The notes under the pieces were generated by a model that saw only the letters and a list, made by a program, of their open reading frames with translations, was not told where the DNA came from and did no database searches. From the NCBI GenBank assembly GCA_963831105.1, contig CAWHOS010000007.1, positions 434,001-498,000 of the forward strand: a DNA stretch of 64,000 bases, in the 5' to 3' direction. Positions 51,892 to 61,800 of the stretch are shown here, one piece after another. This stretch comes from DATFQI01 sp963831105. GTDB taxonomy: Bacteria > Actinomycetota > Thermoleophilia > Solirubrobacterales > Solirubrobacteraceae. The first letter of the stretch is position 1, and each line of letters starts with the position of its first letter. A program made the translations under genes and the position numbers.

Positions 51892-52149
51892 ATGACAACC
51901 GACCCCGAGCGCGCCGAAGAGCGGGCGCACGCTCGGCGCGACGCCTTGCTCCTCACGCTCACCGGACCGCTCGTCACGGCCATCCTGCTCGCCCTCTGGG
52001 CCATCACCGGCGCGGGCTACTTCTGGCCGATGTGGCCGATGCTCGGGATGTCGATCGCGGTCCTCATCGCGCTCTGGCGCGCGTTCGGACCGCTGCCTCA
52101 GGCCGCCGCCGGGGCGCCCGAGCCGCCGCCGGCCGCACCGCCGATGTAG
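51892..52149 (+). CDS. Small 2TM-domain membrane protein
   Basis: 85 residues with a short charged N-terminus (TTDPERAEERAHARRD), two TM helices (LTGPLVTAILLALWAITGA and WPMLGMSIAVLIALWRAF) and a Pro/Ala tail. It matches the 2TM domain found as a small integral membrane unit in bacteria; role unknown. ATG 51892 is preferred over 51886 because AGGGA is 9 bases before it. Its 3' end overlaps the convergent gene by 52 bp. Confidence 0.6.
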   Translation: MTTDPERAEERAHARRDALLLTLTGPLVTAILLALWAITGAGYFWPMWPMLGMSIAVLIALWRAFGPLPQAAAGAPEPPPAAPPM

Positions 52150-52493
52150 CGGCGGCCGATGTGGGCCGCCAGGCCCAGCAGGAACAGGGCCAGCAGCGGG
52201 TGGATCGCCGCGAGCTCGGGCGCATCGCCGCGCAACTCGGGCAGGTAGACCTGCACCGTGGCGAGGACGGCGAACAACGCGCCCATCCCGATGTCGCGGC
52301 CCGTGCGCGGGCCGGCCAGCGCGAGCAGGAACACGACCACGGCGATCGTGTGGAACAGGTAGCCGACGCCCTCGTGCGCGCTGAAGCTCGACGCGCCGAA
52401 GATGCCGAGGCCTGCGAGGAAGAACTGGAGGACGCCGAGGGCGAGGGCCAGCCAGGCCAGACCCGAGTAACCCTTGCTGAGTGCTCTGCGCAT
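52098..52493 (-). CDS. Small four-TM membrane protein of unknown function
   Basis: 131 residues with four hydrophobic segments (GLAWLALALGVLQFFLAGLG, LFHTIAVVVFLLALAG, MGALFAVLATVQVYLPEL, HPLLALFLLGLAAHIG). The pattern is like DUF4383/DUF6220-type small integral membrane proteins; I do not assign a role. TAAGGT (52502-52507, minus strand) is 8 bases before ATG 52493, suggesting a leaderless transcript. Confidence 0.6.
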   Translation of the reverse strand: MRRALSKGYSGLAWLALALGVLQFFLAGLGIFGASSFSAHEGVGYLFHTIAVVVFLLALAGPRTGRDIGMGALFAVLATVQVYLPELRGDAPELAAIHPLLALFLLGLAAHIGRRYIGGAAGGGSGAPAAA

Positions 52494-52577
52494 GGCGCGG
52501 CACCTTAACGACGGAACCGGCCGGACGCCCCCAGGCGCCCGGCCGGCTCGGTTGTCGACCTGCTCCCCCTCGGGCTG

Positions 52578-53612
52578 TTAGAAGCCGAGCTCCTGCACGT
52601 CGTCGACGTTCTCCTTGGTCACCGTCGTCGCCGGGACCGTGATCTTCTGCGGCACCTCGGGCTCGGTGAGGTCCTCGAAGCCCTCGCCGCGGACGATCTT
52701 GCGCGCCATGCGGATCGCCGAGGCCGACATCGACGGGTTGTAGAGGAACGTCGCCCGGTACAGGCCGCCCTCCTTGATCTGGTCCATCGCGGCCTTCGAG
52801 CCGCCGGCGCCGGTCAGGAACATCTCGTCCTCGCGGCCCGCGTTCTGGATCGCGGAGACGACGCCCTCGGCCATGTCGTCGTCGTGCGTGTACACGGCGT
52901 CGATCTGCTTCTGCGCCTGGAGGATGTTCTCCATCACCGACAGGCCCTTGTCGGGGACGAAGTCGGCCGGCTGGCTGGCGACGATCTTCACGCCGTCCTG
53001 GCACTTGCGCTTGAGCGCGTCGCGGAAGCCCTGCGAGCGCTGCTCGGTGACCGGGATGCCGGCGATGCCCTGGATCTCCACCACGTTGCCCGAGCACTTG
53101 AGCTCGTCGGCGAAGTAGTTGCCGGCCTGGTAGCCGATGCCGTAGTTGTCGCCGGTGATCAGCGAGCGGAAGGCGCCCTGCTCGGTGAACTCGCGGTCGA
53201 TGTCGATGACCGGGATGCCGGCCGCCATGGCCTTCTGCGCGACGGGCATCAGCGCGTCGGGCTCGTTGGGCAGGATCACCAGCGCGTCGGGCTTGCCGGC
53301 GAGCAGCGTCTCGACCTGGTCGGCCTGAGCGGCCGAGTCGGTCACGCCCTCCGCGGCCTGGAGCTCGACGTCGCCGAGCTTCTCGGCCTCGTCACGCGCG
53401 TTCTCGGTGATCGCGGCCATCCAGCCGTGATCGGCGCCGGGCGCGCTGAAGGCGATCTTGACCGGGCCCTCGGACTTGGCCGCGGTGGAGCCGCTGGTCG
53501 GCTTGGACTGATTGTCGCCGGAGTCGCTCGAGCCGGAGTCGTCGCCGCCACAGGCCGCGACCCCCAGCGCCAGCGACAGGGACAGGGCCCCGGCGATGTG
53601 CTTGATGGACAT
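52578..53612 (-). CDS. Sugar ABC transporter substrate-binding lipoprotein (RbsB-like)
   Basis: 344 residues. Lipoprotein signal with lipobox GVAAC, a Ser/Gly/Asp spacer, then a type I periplasmic-binding fold: PVKIAFSAPGADHGWMAAIT, DALVILPNEPDALMPVAQKA, VIDIDREFTEQG, AVYTHDDDMAEGVV. It delivers a sugar to the permease/ATPase encoded upstream in the same operon. ggagg precedes ATG 53612. Last gene of the operon; high expression of the binding protein is usual. Confidence 0.85.
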   Translation of the reverse strand: MSIKHIAGALSLSLALGVAACGGDDSGSSDSGDNQSKPTSGSTAAKSEGPVKIAFSAPGADHGWMAAITENARDEAEKLGDVELQAAEGVTDSAAQADQVETLLAGKPDALVILPNEPDALMPVAQKAMAAGIPVIDIDREFTEQGAFRSLITGDNYGIGYQAGNYFADELKCSGNVVEIQGIAGIPVTEQRSQGFRDALKRKCQDGVKIVASQPADFVPDKGLSVMENILQAQKQIDAVYTHDDDMAEGVVSAIQNAGREDEMFLTGAGGSKAAMDQIKEGGLYRATFLYNPSMSASAIRMARKIVRGEGFEDLTEPEVPQKITVPATTVTKENVDDVQELGF

Positions 53613-53652
53613 GGAACTTCCTCCTCTGGAAGGGACGAACGTGGGCATAGGG

Positions 53653-54631
53653 TCAGCGCTCCTTGCGCTGCACGAGCACGGCGGCCAGGATGATCAGGCC
53701 CTTGGTGATCTGCTGGATCTCGACCGCGAGATCCATGAGCGTCAGCAGGTTGAAGATGAGCGCGAACGTGATGACGCCGAGGAATGTGCCGACGATCGTC
53801 GCCCGCCCACCTGCAAGTGCGGAGCCGCCGATCACGACCGCCGCGATGGCGTCGAGCTCGTAGAGGTTGCCGATGATCGGCGAGGCGCTGGCCAGGCGGC
53901 CGGAGACGAGGATCGCCGCCATCGCCACGCAGATGCCGGAGATGACGTAGACGCTGAAGACGATCCACGGCACCTTCACGCCGGCGATCCGCGCCGCCTC
54001 GCGGTTGCCGCCGGTGGCGACGACGTAGCGCCCGTACCGCGTGCGGTTGAGCAGGACCCACGCGAACACGGTGACGGCGAGGAAGACGATCGCGGCCGAC
54101 GGGATCCCGATCACCTCGCCGTTGCCGAACCAGCGGAGGCCGTCGAGGCTGAACAGGGAGACCGGGGTCTTGTCGCTCAGCCAGAGCGCGAGGCCGCGGG
54201 CCATCGTGAACATGGCCAGCGTGGCGATGAACGGCACGACGCGCCCGAACGCGATCACGGTGGCGTTGACGCCGCCGAGCACGAGGCCCATCGCGAGCGC
54301 GCCGAGCACGAACGCGACGCTGCCGGAGTCGGCGAGCTGTCCGCCCGCGACCGCCGCACACGGCGACCATCGAGCCGACCGACAGGTCGATGCCGCCCGT
54401 GGCGATCACGAAGGTCATGCCGATCGCCAGCACGCCGACGACGCTCGCCTGGCGCAGGACGTTGAGCATGTTGTCCGAGGTCAGGAACGAGTCCGGCTCG
54501 AGGATCGCGCCGCCGATCAGGATCAGGACGACGACCCCGACCAGCGCGTACTCCTGCAGCTGGATGCGGCCCTTCGGCTTCGGCAGCGGCAGCGACCGGC
54601 CCTCCCCGGGCGCTGCGTCGGTGGTGCTCAT
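53653..54631 (-). CDS. Sugar ABC transporter permease (RbsC-like), one frameshift
   Basis: About 325 residues with eight to ten TM helices. QASVVGVLAIGMTFVIATGG and IDLSVGSM are the classic permease motif; AGVKVPWIVFSVYVISG and the C-terminal LTLMDLAVEIQQITKGLIIL follow. A base insertion near 54355 (minus strand tgcGgcggtcgcggg) shifts the frame by +1 after SVGSMVAVCG; the rest continues GQLADSGSVAFVLGALAMG. ATG 54631 overlaps the ATPase stop. The frameshift is probably an assembly error. Confidence 0.8.
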
Positions 54632-56157
54632 CAGATCTCCTCCCCCGCGATGACGGGTTCCGTGTCGGTGGGTGCGACGGCGTGGCGCAGGAGCTCGAGC
54701 TCGGTCGCCTCCTCGCCTGGGACTTCTGCGACCAGCTCGCCCTCGCGCATCACGAGCACCCGGGTGCAGAACCCGGCCAGCTCGGACAGCTCCGAGGACA
54801 CGACCACGACCCCCAGGCCCTCGAGGGCGAGGTCGGCGATCACCTTGTAGATCTCGGCCTTGGCGCCGACGTCGACGCCGCGCGTGGGCTCGTCGAGCAG
54901 CAGCACCTTGCACTGGCGCAGCAGCCAGCGCGCGAGCACGACCTTCTGCTGGTTGCCGCCCGAGAGCTCGCGGACGATCCGGTCCGGGTCGTCGGGCACG
55001 GTCTTGAGCGCGCGCAGCTGGTCGCCGGCCGCGACGCGCTCGCCGCCGCCGTCGAGCAGCGGCCCACGGCGGAAGCGGCCGAGGTCCGAGAGCGTGACGT
55101 TCTTGGTCAGGCTCCAGTCGAGCAGCAGGCCCTGTGACTTGCGGTCCTCGGGCGCGAGCCCGAGCCCGGCGGCGATCGCCGCGGCCGGCTTGCCCGCGGG
55201 GAGCCGCTTGCCGCCCACGTACACCTCGCCCGTGTCGGGCTTGTCGAGCCCGTACACGAGCCGCAGCAGCTCGGTGCGCCCGGCGCCGACCAGGCCGCCG
55301 ATGCCGACGACCTCGCCGGCGCGGACCTCGAAGCTCGTCTCCTTGACCATCGGCGCGCCCGAGACGCCGCGCACCGACAGCATCACGTCGCCGGTCGCGG
55401 CCGAGCGGGCGGGGTAGAGCTGGTCGACCTTGCGCCCGACCATGTGCTCGACGAGCACGCCCTGCGGGGTGTCGGCCGGGAGGCCGGTGGCGACGGTGCG
55501 CCCGTCGGAGAGCACCGTGACGCGGTCCCCGATACGCGGGATCTCGTCGAGGCGGTGGGAGATGTAGATGACCCCGACGCCCTCGTCCTTGAGGCGCCGG
55601 ACGACGCCGAACAGCGTCTCCACCTCCTCGTCGTCGAGGATCGCCGACGGCTCGTCCATGATCAGGACCTTGATGTCGTGCGAGAGCGCGCGGGCGATCG
55701 AGACGACCTGCTGCGCGGCCGGGCGCAGCGCGCGGACGTGCGCGCCGGGCGGGATGCTCGCGTGGTCGAGGCGCTCGAGCAGCGCGACCGTGCGCTTCTT
55801 CATCGCCTCGCGGTCCAGCAGCGGGCCGCGGCGCAGCTCGTGGCCGAGGAACACGCTCTGGGTCACGGTCAGGTCCTCGACGAGGTCGAGCTCCTGGTAG
55901 ATCGTCGCGACGCCGCGCTTGATCGAGGCGCTCGGGGCGCCGACCGGGAGCGGCTCGCCGCCGACGAGGATCTCGCCGCGCGTGGGCTCCACGGCGCCCG
56001 AGACGCACTTGATCAGCGTGGACTTGCCGGCGCCGTTGGGGCCGAGCAGGCAGTGGACCTCGCCCGGCCGGACGTCGAAGTCGACGCCCTGCAGCGCGCG
56101 CACGCCCGGGTACTCCTTCTCGAGCCCGCGCACCTCGAGGATGGGCTGCTCGCTCAT
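54631..56157 (-). CDS. Sugar ABC transporter ATPase (RbsA-like, two NBDs)
   Basis: 508 residues with two nucleotide-binding domains. First Walker A is GPNGAGKSTLIKC, first signature LRPAAQQVV, Walker B VLIMDEPSAIL. Second half: GIGGLVGAGRTELLRLVYG (degenerate Walker A), signature LSGGNQQKVVLARWLL, LLLDEPTRGVDVGAK. This split is normal for ribose/xylose/galactose-type importers. The stop overlaps the permease start, the start overlaps the oxidoreductase stop. Confidence 0.87.
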   Translation of the reverse strand: MSEQPILEVRGLEKEYPGVRALQGVDFDVRPGEVHCLLGPNGAGKSTLIKCVSGAVEPTRGEILVGGEPLPVGAPSASIKRGVATIYQELDLVEDLTVTQSVFLGHELRRGPLLDREAMKKRTVALLERLDHASIPPGAHVRALRPAAQQVVSIARALSHDIKVLIMDEPSAILDDEEVETLFGVVRRLKDEGVGVIYISHRLDEIPRIGDRVTVLSDGRTVATGLPADTPQGVLVEHMVGRKVDQLYPARSAATGDVMLSVRGVSGAPMVKETSFEVRAGEVVGIGGLVGAGRTELLRLVYGLDKPDTGEVYVGGKRLPAGKPAAAIAAGLGLAPEDRKSQGLLLDWSLTKNVTLSDLGRFRRGPLLDGGGERVAAGDQLRALKTVPDDPDRIVRELSGGNQQKVVLARWLLRQCKVLLLDEPTRGVDVGAKAEIYKVIADLALEGLGVVVVSSELSELAGFCTRVLVMREGELVAEVPGEEATELELLRHAVAPTDTEPVIAGEEI

Positions 56158-57311
56158 GACGTCACCCCCTCCGCCTCGATGGCCGGCACGTCGACCCACG
56201 CCTGCTCGCGCGCGGAGGCCAGCACCGCCTCGACGATCTGCGCCGAGCGCATCCCGTCGGCGAACAGCGGCATCCCGTCGGCGGGCGCCTCGCCGCGCGC
56301 GACGGCGTGCGCGTCGGCGACGAACAGGTCGAAGCAGTCGGCGTAGCCCTGCGGGTGCCCGGCAGGCAGGAACGAGAGCCGCGAGGCGTCCGCGCTCATC
56401 CCGGCGATGTCGCGCGGCACGAGCGTCGTGGCGTCGCGCGTCCCGCTCCACAGCGTCTCCGGCTCCTCCTGGGAGAAGGTCACGGCCTGCTTGGCGCCGT
56501 CGACCTCGAGCCAGAGGCGGTTCTTGCGGCCGGGCGAGATCTGGGAGATGACCGTGCTGCCGATCGCGCCGCCGTCGGTCTCGAACTGCACGACCGCGGC
56601 GTCCTCGGTGTCGACCGCTCGCTTCTCGCCGCCGCCGTTGCCGCGCGCGAACGCGGCGGTGTGCTCCGCGTGCAGGCGCTCCGGGATCGCGGTGAGCGTG
56701 CGGGCGCTGAGGCGGACGATCCGCTGACCGGTGACGAACTCGGCGAGGTCGCACCAGTGCGAGCCGATGTCGGCGAAGGCGCGCGAGGCGCCGCCGAGCG
56801 TCGAGTCGACGCGCCAGTTGTCGTCCTCGGGATCGGTCAGCCAGTCCTGCAGGTAGGTGCCGTGCACGAGCCGGACCGGGCCGGTGGCGCCGGAGCGCAC
56901 GCGGTCGCGGGCCTCGCGGACCGTGGGGTAGTAGCGGTAGACGAACGGCACCGCGGCGGCGGTGCCGGCCGTGGCGGCCGCGTCGACGAGCCGGCGGGCG
57001 CCGGCGAGGTCGGTCGCGAGCGGCTTCTCGCAGATCACGTGCTTGCCCGCGGCCAGGGCGGCCTCGGCGAGCGGCAGGTGGAGGTGGTTCGGGGTGCAGA
57101 TGTGCACCACGTCGACGTCGGGCGAGGAGGTGAGCTCCTCGGAGGTCGCGAAGGCGCGTTCGGCCCCGAGAGCGCGGGCCGCCTCCTCGGAACGGGCGGG
57201 TGAGGAGGCGGAGACGCCGACGATGCGCGCCCCGGCCAGCCGTGCGGAGCGAGCATGCACGGCGCCGATGAAGCCGGCACCGGCGATCGCGACTCGGAGA
57301 ACGGAAGCCAT
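56154..57311 (-). CDS. Gfo/Idh/MocA-family oxidoreductase
   Basis: 385-residue NAD(P)-dependent sugar/inositol oxidoreductase. Rossmann motif AGAGFIGAVHARS, HICTPNHLHLPLAEAALAAG, EKPLATD and FADIGSHWCDLAEF, which carries the conserved His of the active site. It probably oxidises or reduces a sugar taken up by the ABC transporter in the same operon. ATG 57311 with ggaaagg upstream. First gene of the operon, divergent from the ROK regulator. Confidence 0.83.
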   Translation of the reverse strand: MASVLRVAIAGAGFIGAVHARSARLAGARIVGVSASSPARSEEAARALGAERAFATSEELTSSPDVDVVHICTPNHLHLPLAEAALAAGKHVICEKPLATDLAGARRLVDAAATAGTAAAVPFVYRYYPTVREARDRVRSGATGPVRLVHGTYLQDWLTDPEDDNWRVDSTLGGASRAFADIGSHWCDLAEFVTGQRIVRLSARTLTAIPERLHAEHTAAFARGNGGGEKRAVDTEDAAVVQFETDGGAIGSTVISQISPGRKNRLWLEVDGAKQAVTFSQEEPETLWSGTRDATTLVPRDIAGMSADASRLSFLPAGHPQGYADCFDLFVADAHAVARGEAPADGMPLFADGMRSAQIVEAVLASAREQAWVDVPAIEAEGVTS

Positions 57312-57338
57312 GGCCGGGGACCTTTCCACGACTTTGAT

Positions 57339-57396
57339 CGTTTGTCAAGCAGAAGTCTGATAGGTTTTGCCTACAAGCTCGCTACAAACGTAGAAT
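57339..57396. promoter_or_regulatory. Divergent promoter region between the sugar operon and the ROK gene
   Basis: AT-richer than its surroundings. cgtttgt (57339-57345) and acaaacg (57384-57390) are inverted copies 38 bases apart; ctacaa occurs twice (57371-57376 and 57383-57388). TTGCCT (57367-57372), an 18-base spacer and TAGAAT (57391-57396) could be the ROK promoter. Suggests autoregulation and control of the operon by the ROK protein. Confidence 0.45.
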
Positions 57397-57427
57397 CGCG
57401 GCACAAGGCGGAGGGACTGACGGCGAA

Positions 57428-58648
57428 GTGAGTTACAGTCCGTTCATGAGGGGCCCCAACCAGAGCGGCGACCGCGCATCGACCCCGCTGCTCGGCGCCG
57501 GCTCCGTCCTGCGGCTCATCCGCGACGGCGAGGCGGTGACCCGCGCGGATCTCGCGCGCCGGACCGGCCTCGCCCGCTCCACCGTGGCCCAGCGCGTCGA
57601 TGCCCTGCTCGCGCACGAGCTCGTCTACGAGGCGGGAGGGAGCACGTCGACGGGTGGCCGGCCGCCGACCATCCTGGCGTTCAACCAGCTCGCGGGCGTC
57701 GTTCTCGCCGCCGACCTCGGCGCCACCCACTCGCGGCTCGCCGTGAGCGACCTCGCGGGCGCGCCCCTCACCGAGGTGGCGCTCGAGCTGGACATCGCCA
57801 CCGGCCCGGAGGCGGTGCTCGGCAAGGTCCAGGACCAGTTCGCCGCCATGCTCGGCGAGCTCGAGCGGACGCCGGAAGACGTCCGCGGCATCGGCATCGG
57901 CGTGCCCGGGCCCGTCGCCTTCGCAACCGGGCAGCCCGTCAATCCGCCGATCATGCCCGGCTGGGACGGCTTCTCGCTGCCGCGCTGGTTCTCCACGCGC
58001 TACGAGGCGCCGGTCCTCGTGGACAACGACGTCAACATCATGGCGCTCGGCGAGCACTGGTGGCATTGGCGCGACACCGACCACCTGCTCTTCATCAAGG
58101 TCGGCACCGGCATCGGCTGCGGCATCGTCGCCGGCCGCGTGATCCACCGCGGCGCCCAGGGCGCCGCCGGGGACATCGGCCACATCCGCGTGCCCGGCAA
58201 CGAGGACGTCCTCTGCCGTTGCGGCAACGTCGGCTGCCTCGAGGCCGTCGCGGGCGGACGCGCGCTCGCGCTGCAGCTGCAAGCCGTCGGTCTCGAGGCG
58301 CACGGCAGCCGCGACGTGGTGCGGCTCGTGCGCGCCGGCGAGCCGCAGGCGGCGCGCATGGTGCGCGAGGCGGGCCGCTCGCTCGGGCGGGTGCTCGCGG
58401 GCTCCGTGAACTTCTTCAACCCCGCGGTGATCATCCTCGGCGGCGACCTCGGGGAGGCCCATGAGCAGCTGCTCGCCGGCGTCCGCGAGGTCATCTTCGA
58501 GCGGTCGCTCCCGCTGGCCACCCGCGACCTGCGCACGGAGCCGAGCCGCCTCGGCGACCGGGCGGGCGTCGTCGGCGCCGCGATCATGGTGATCGAGCAC
58601 GTGCTCGCGCCTGACGTCGTGGATCGCGCGCTGCACGCCGCCGCCTGA
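57428..58648 (+). CDS. ROK-family transcriptional regulator
   Basis: 406 residues: N-terminal winged helix (AVTRADLARRTGLARSTVAQ), then a ROK kinase-like domain with LAADLGATHSRLAVSDLAGA (phosphate binding), VDNDVNIMALGEHWW, KVGTGIGCGI and the zinc motif CRCGNVGCLEAVAGG. It likely represses the divergent sugar operon and releases in the presence of its sugar. GTG 57428 is chosen for the upstream ggaggg, though the spacing is long; ATG 57446 is possible. A hairpin follows the gene. Confidence 0.85.
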   Translation: MSYSPFMRGPNQSGDRASTPLLGAGSVLRLIRDGEAVTRADLARRTGLARSTVAQRVDALLAHELVYEAGGSTSTGGRPPTILAFNQLAGVVLAADLGATHSRLAVSDLAGAPLTEVALELDIATGPEAVLGKVQDQFAAMLGELERTPEDVRGIGIGVPGPVAFATGQPVNPPIMPGWDGFSLPRWFSTRYEAPVLVDNDVNIMALGEHWWHWRDTDHLLFIKVGTGIGCGIVAGRVIHRGAQGAAGDIGHIRVPGNEDVLCRCGNVGCLEAVAGGRALALQLQAVGLEAHGSRDVVRLVRAGEPQAARMVREAGRSLGRVLAGSVNFFNPAVIILGGDLGEAHEQLLAGVREVIFERSLPLATRDLRTEPSRLGDRAGVVGAAIMVIEHVLAPDVVDRALHAAA

Positions 58649-58672
58649 TCCTCCTCTCGTTCTGACTCGCCG

Positions 58673-58691
58673 AACGCGGAACTGCCGCGTT
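58673..58691. terminator. Hairpin after the ROK gene
   Basis: aacgcgg (58673-58679) and ccgcgtt (58685-58691) with a five-base loop, followed by att; a second small hairpin caccg/cggtg lies at 58695-58709. Terminator between the ROK gene and the following cluster. Confidence 0.5.
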
Positions 58692-58740
58692 ATTCACCGT
58701 TTCTCGGTGCAGTTACGCAGGATCATCGACAAGCTTCTGC

Positions 58741-58769
58741 TTGCTTAACGGCAAAAGCCGGAGTAGGGT
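58741..58769 (+). promoter_or_regulatory. Possible promoter/operator of the ThuA-PQQ dehydrogenase gene
   Basis: TTGCTT (58741-58746), a 17-base spacer and TAGGGT (58764-58769). ttgcttaacggcaa forms a small inverted repeat over the -35 box. Weak match, stated as a possibility. Confidence 0.3.
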
Positions 58770-58805
58770 CGGCTCGTCCGGTTCCTTGTGGAGGAGGGGA
58801 AGGAA

Positions 58806-61800
58806 ATGACCGCGCTCTCGCGGACGCTTCGCCGTGCCTGCTTGACCATCCTGTTGCTGCTTCTGGCCCTGCCGGCCGCGGCCCAGGCCGCAGACAGCAG
58901 CCGCGAGTACAAGGTGCTCGTCTTCACGAGGGCGGTGGGCGAGCAGCACGCATCGACCGCGGCGGGCGTCAAGGCGCTCAAGGACCTCGGCAAGGACAAC
59001 CGGTTCGTCGTCAATGCGACGGCCGACCCCACGGAGTTCCGCGCCGACCGGCTCAAGCAGTTCCGCGCCGTCGTCTTCCTCAACACCTCGGGTGACGTCC
59101 TCAACGACGCCCAGCAGGCGGCGTTCGAGGACTACTACCGCGCCGGCGGCGGCTTCGTCGGCGTCCACTCCGCGATCGAGACGGAGTCCTCCTGGGCCTT
59201 CCTGACCGACGTGCTGGGCACGCGGGCGACGCGCGCGTCGGCCGTGACGCAGGCCACGATCAAGGTGGCCGACCGCGTCCACGTCGCGAGCAAGAGCCTG
59301 CCGGAGTACTGGCAGCGCACCGACGAGTGGTACGACTTCGCCGCCAACGTCCGCGGCCGCTCGCACGTCCTCGCGACCGTCGACGAGACCACCTACACCG
59401 GCGGCGGCAACGGCTTCGACCACCCGATCGCCTGGTGCAAGGACTACCAGGGCGGGCGCTCCTTCTACACGGGCGGCGGCCACACCACCGCCGCATACGG
59501 CGAGCCCGCCTTCCGCCGTCACCTCGCGGGCGGCATCGCATGGGCCGCGGGCATGGCCGACCCGGTCTACAGCGACTGCGGCGCCACCGTGCTCGCCAAC
59601 TACGAGCAGAAGAAGATCAGCGCGCCCCCGAACCTCAACGAGCCGATCGGCTTCGACCAGCTGCCCGACGGTCGCATCATCCAGACCGCCCGCGCCGGCC
59701 AGCTGCGCCTGCACGACCCGGCCGCCAACACCTCCAGGGTCATCGCGACGCTGCCGGTCTACACCAACAGCGAGGACGGCCTGTACGGGCCGGCGGTCGA
59801 CAACGACTTCGCCACCAACCACTGGGTCTACCTCTTCTATGCGCCGCTGAGCATGGAGGCGCCGTACCCGCCCAGCACGCCGGGGGGCGCCGCGCCGATC
59901 ACGCCGCAAGCCGACCCGAGCGCGTGGGACGCGTGGAAGGGCTACTTCCAGCTGTCGCGCTTCAAGTTCGTCGACGGCGAGAACCCCACGCTGGACCTCT
60001 CCAGCGAGCAGAAGATCCTCAAGGTCGACAACAACCGCGGCGCGTGCTGCCACGTCGCGGGCGACATCGACTTCGACCGCCACGGCAACCTGTGGCTGGT
60101 CACGGGCGACGACACGCCCGCGGGCGGCGGCAACTCGGGCGGCTTCTCGCCGTTCAACGCGATGCTCACGAACGAGACGCAGACCGTCCGTGTCACGGGC
60201 GCGAGCGGCGGCACCTTCACGCTGACGTTCGACGGCCAGACCACGGCGCCGCTCGCGTTCGACGCGACCGCGGCGCAGGTCCAGGCGGCCCTCGAGGCGC
60301 TCGGCAACGTGGGCGCCGGCGACGTCGCGGCCACGGGCGGGCCGGTCAACACGTCCAACGTCTCGGTCAACCTCCGCGGCGCGCTGTCCGAGCGCGACCT
60401 CCCGCAGATCAGCGTGGACTTCTCCGGCCTGACCGGGACCGCGCCGTCGGCGCAGACCGCGACGACGACCCAGGGCGGCCTGTACAACCCGCCCTGGTTC
60501 GACGCGCGGCGCTCGGCGCTCAACACGAACGACCTGCGCGGCAAGCTGCTGCGCATCAAGGTCGCCGCCGACGGCTCCTACACGGTGCCGAGCGGCAACC
60601 TGTTCCCGGAGTCCGAGGACGCGGACGACAAGACGCGCCCGGAGATCTACGCGATGGGCTTCCGGAACCCGTTCCGGGTCCAGGTCGACGAGAACGACGT
60701 CGCGTACCTGACCGACTACTCGCCGGACTCGAGCGTGCCGGGGCCGTTCCGCGGCCCGGCCGGCACGGGCCGGATGGAGATCGTGCGCAAGCCGGGCAAC
60801 TACGGCTGGCCGCTCTGCTACCGCACCGACCTCCCCTACTACAAGTGGGACTTCAACACGTCCACGACGCTCGGCGAGCCGTACGAGTGCGGCAACGCGT
60901 CGCACGGGCCGGAGAACACCTCGCGCTGGAACACCGGGCGCACGGTGACCCCGCCGGTCACGAATCCGGACCTCTGGTACTCGTTCCAGGACGCCACCTG
61001 GGGCACCCCGTGCTTCGACAGCTACAACACGGCGACGGCGCGGCCTTGCCCGTGGCTGTGGCCCGAGCTCGGTGCCAGCGGCGGCGTGGGTCCGCACGGC
61101 GCGGCCAAGTACCACTACGACGCGGCGAACCCGAGCACGACCAAGCTGCCGCCCTACTACGACGGCGCGGTCCTCTTCGGCGAGTTCACCCGTGACTACC
61201 TGAAGGAGATCCGGCTCGACTCCGCCGGCAAGGTCCAGAAGATCAACAACCTCTTCGACTGCGGGGCCGTCGGCTCGGTCGCGCAGCCGTTCGAGTGCGA
61301 CAACCCGATGGACCTGCAGATCGGGGCCGACGGGAACTTCTACCTGCTGACCTACGGCGACGGCTTCTTCGCCGCCAACGCGGACGCGGGCATGTACCGC
61401 TTCGCGTACGTGAAGGGCCTGCGCGCGCCGCAGGCCGTGCTGGGCGCCACGCCCACGGACGGACACGCCCCGCTGACGGTGGCGTTCTCGAGCGAGGGCT
61501 CGCGCGACCCGGATCCGGCTGACTCGATCCGCTTCGCGTGGGACTTCGACGGCAACGGCAGCGTCGACTCGGTGGACCCGAGCCCGTCGTTCACCTACAC
61601 GGCGAACGGCGTCTACACCGCCCGGCTCACCGTCACCGACTCGAGCGGGAAGACCGACTCCAAGACGACGGTGATCACCGTCGGCAACACGTCGCCGACG
61701 ATCGCCATCGACACGCCGCTCGACGGCGACTTCTTCGAGTTCGGCCAGGACATCCCGTTCTCGGTCACGGTCACGGACCCCGAAGACGGCCCGATCGACT

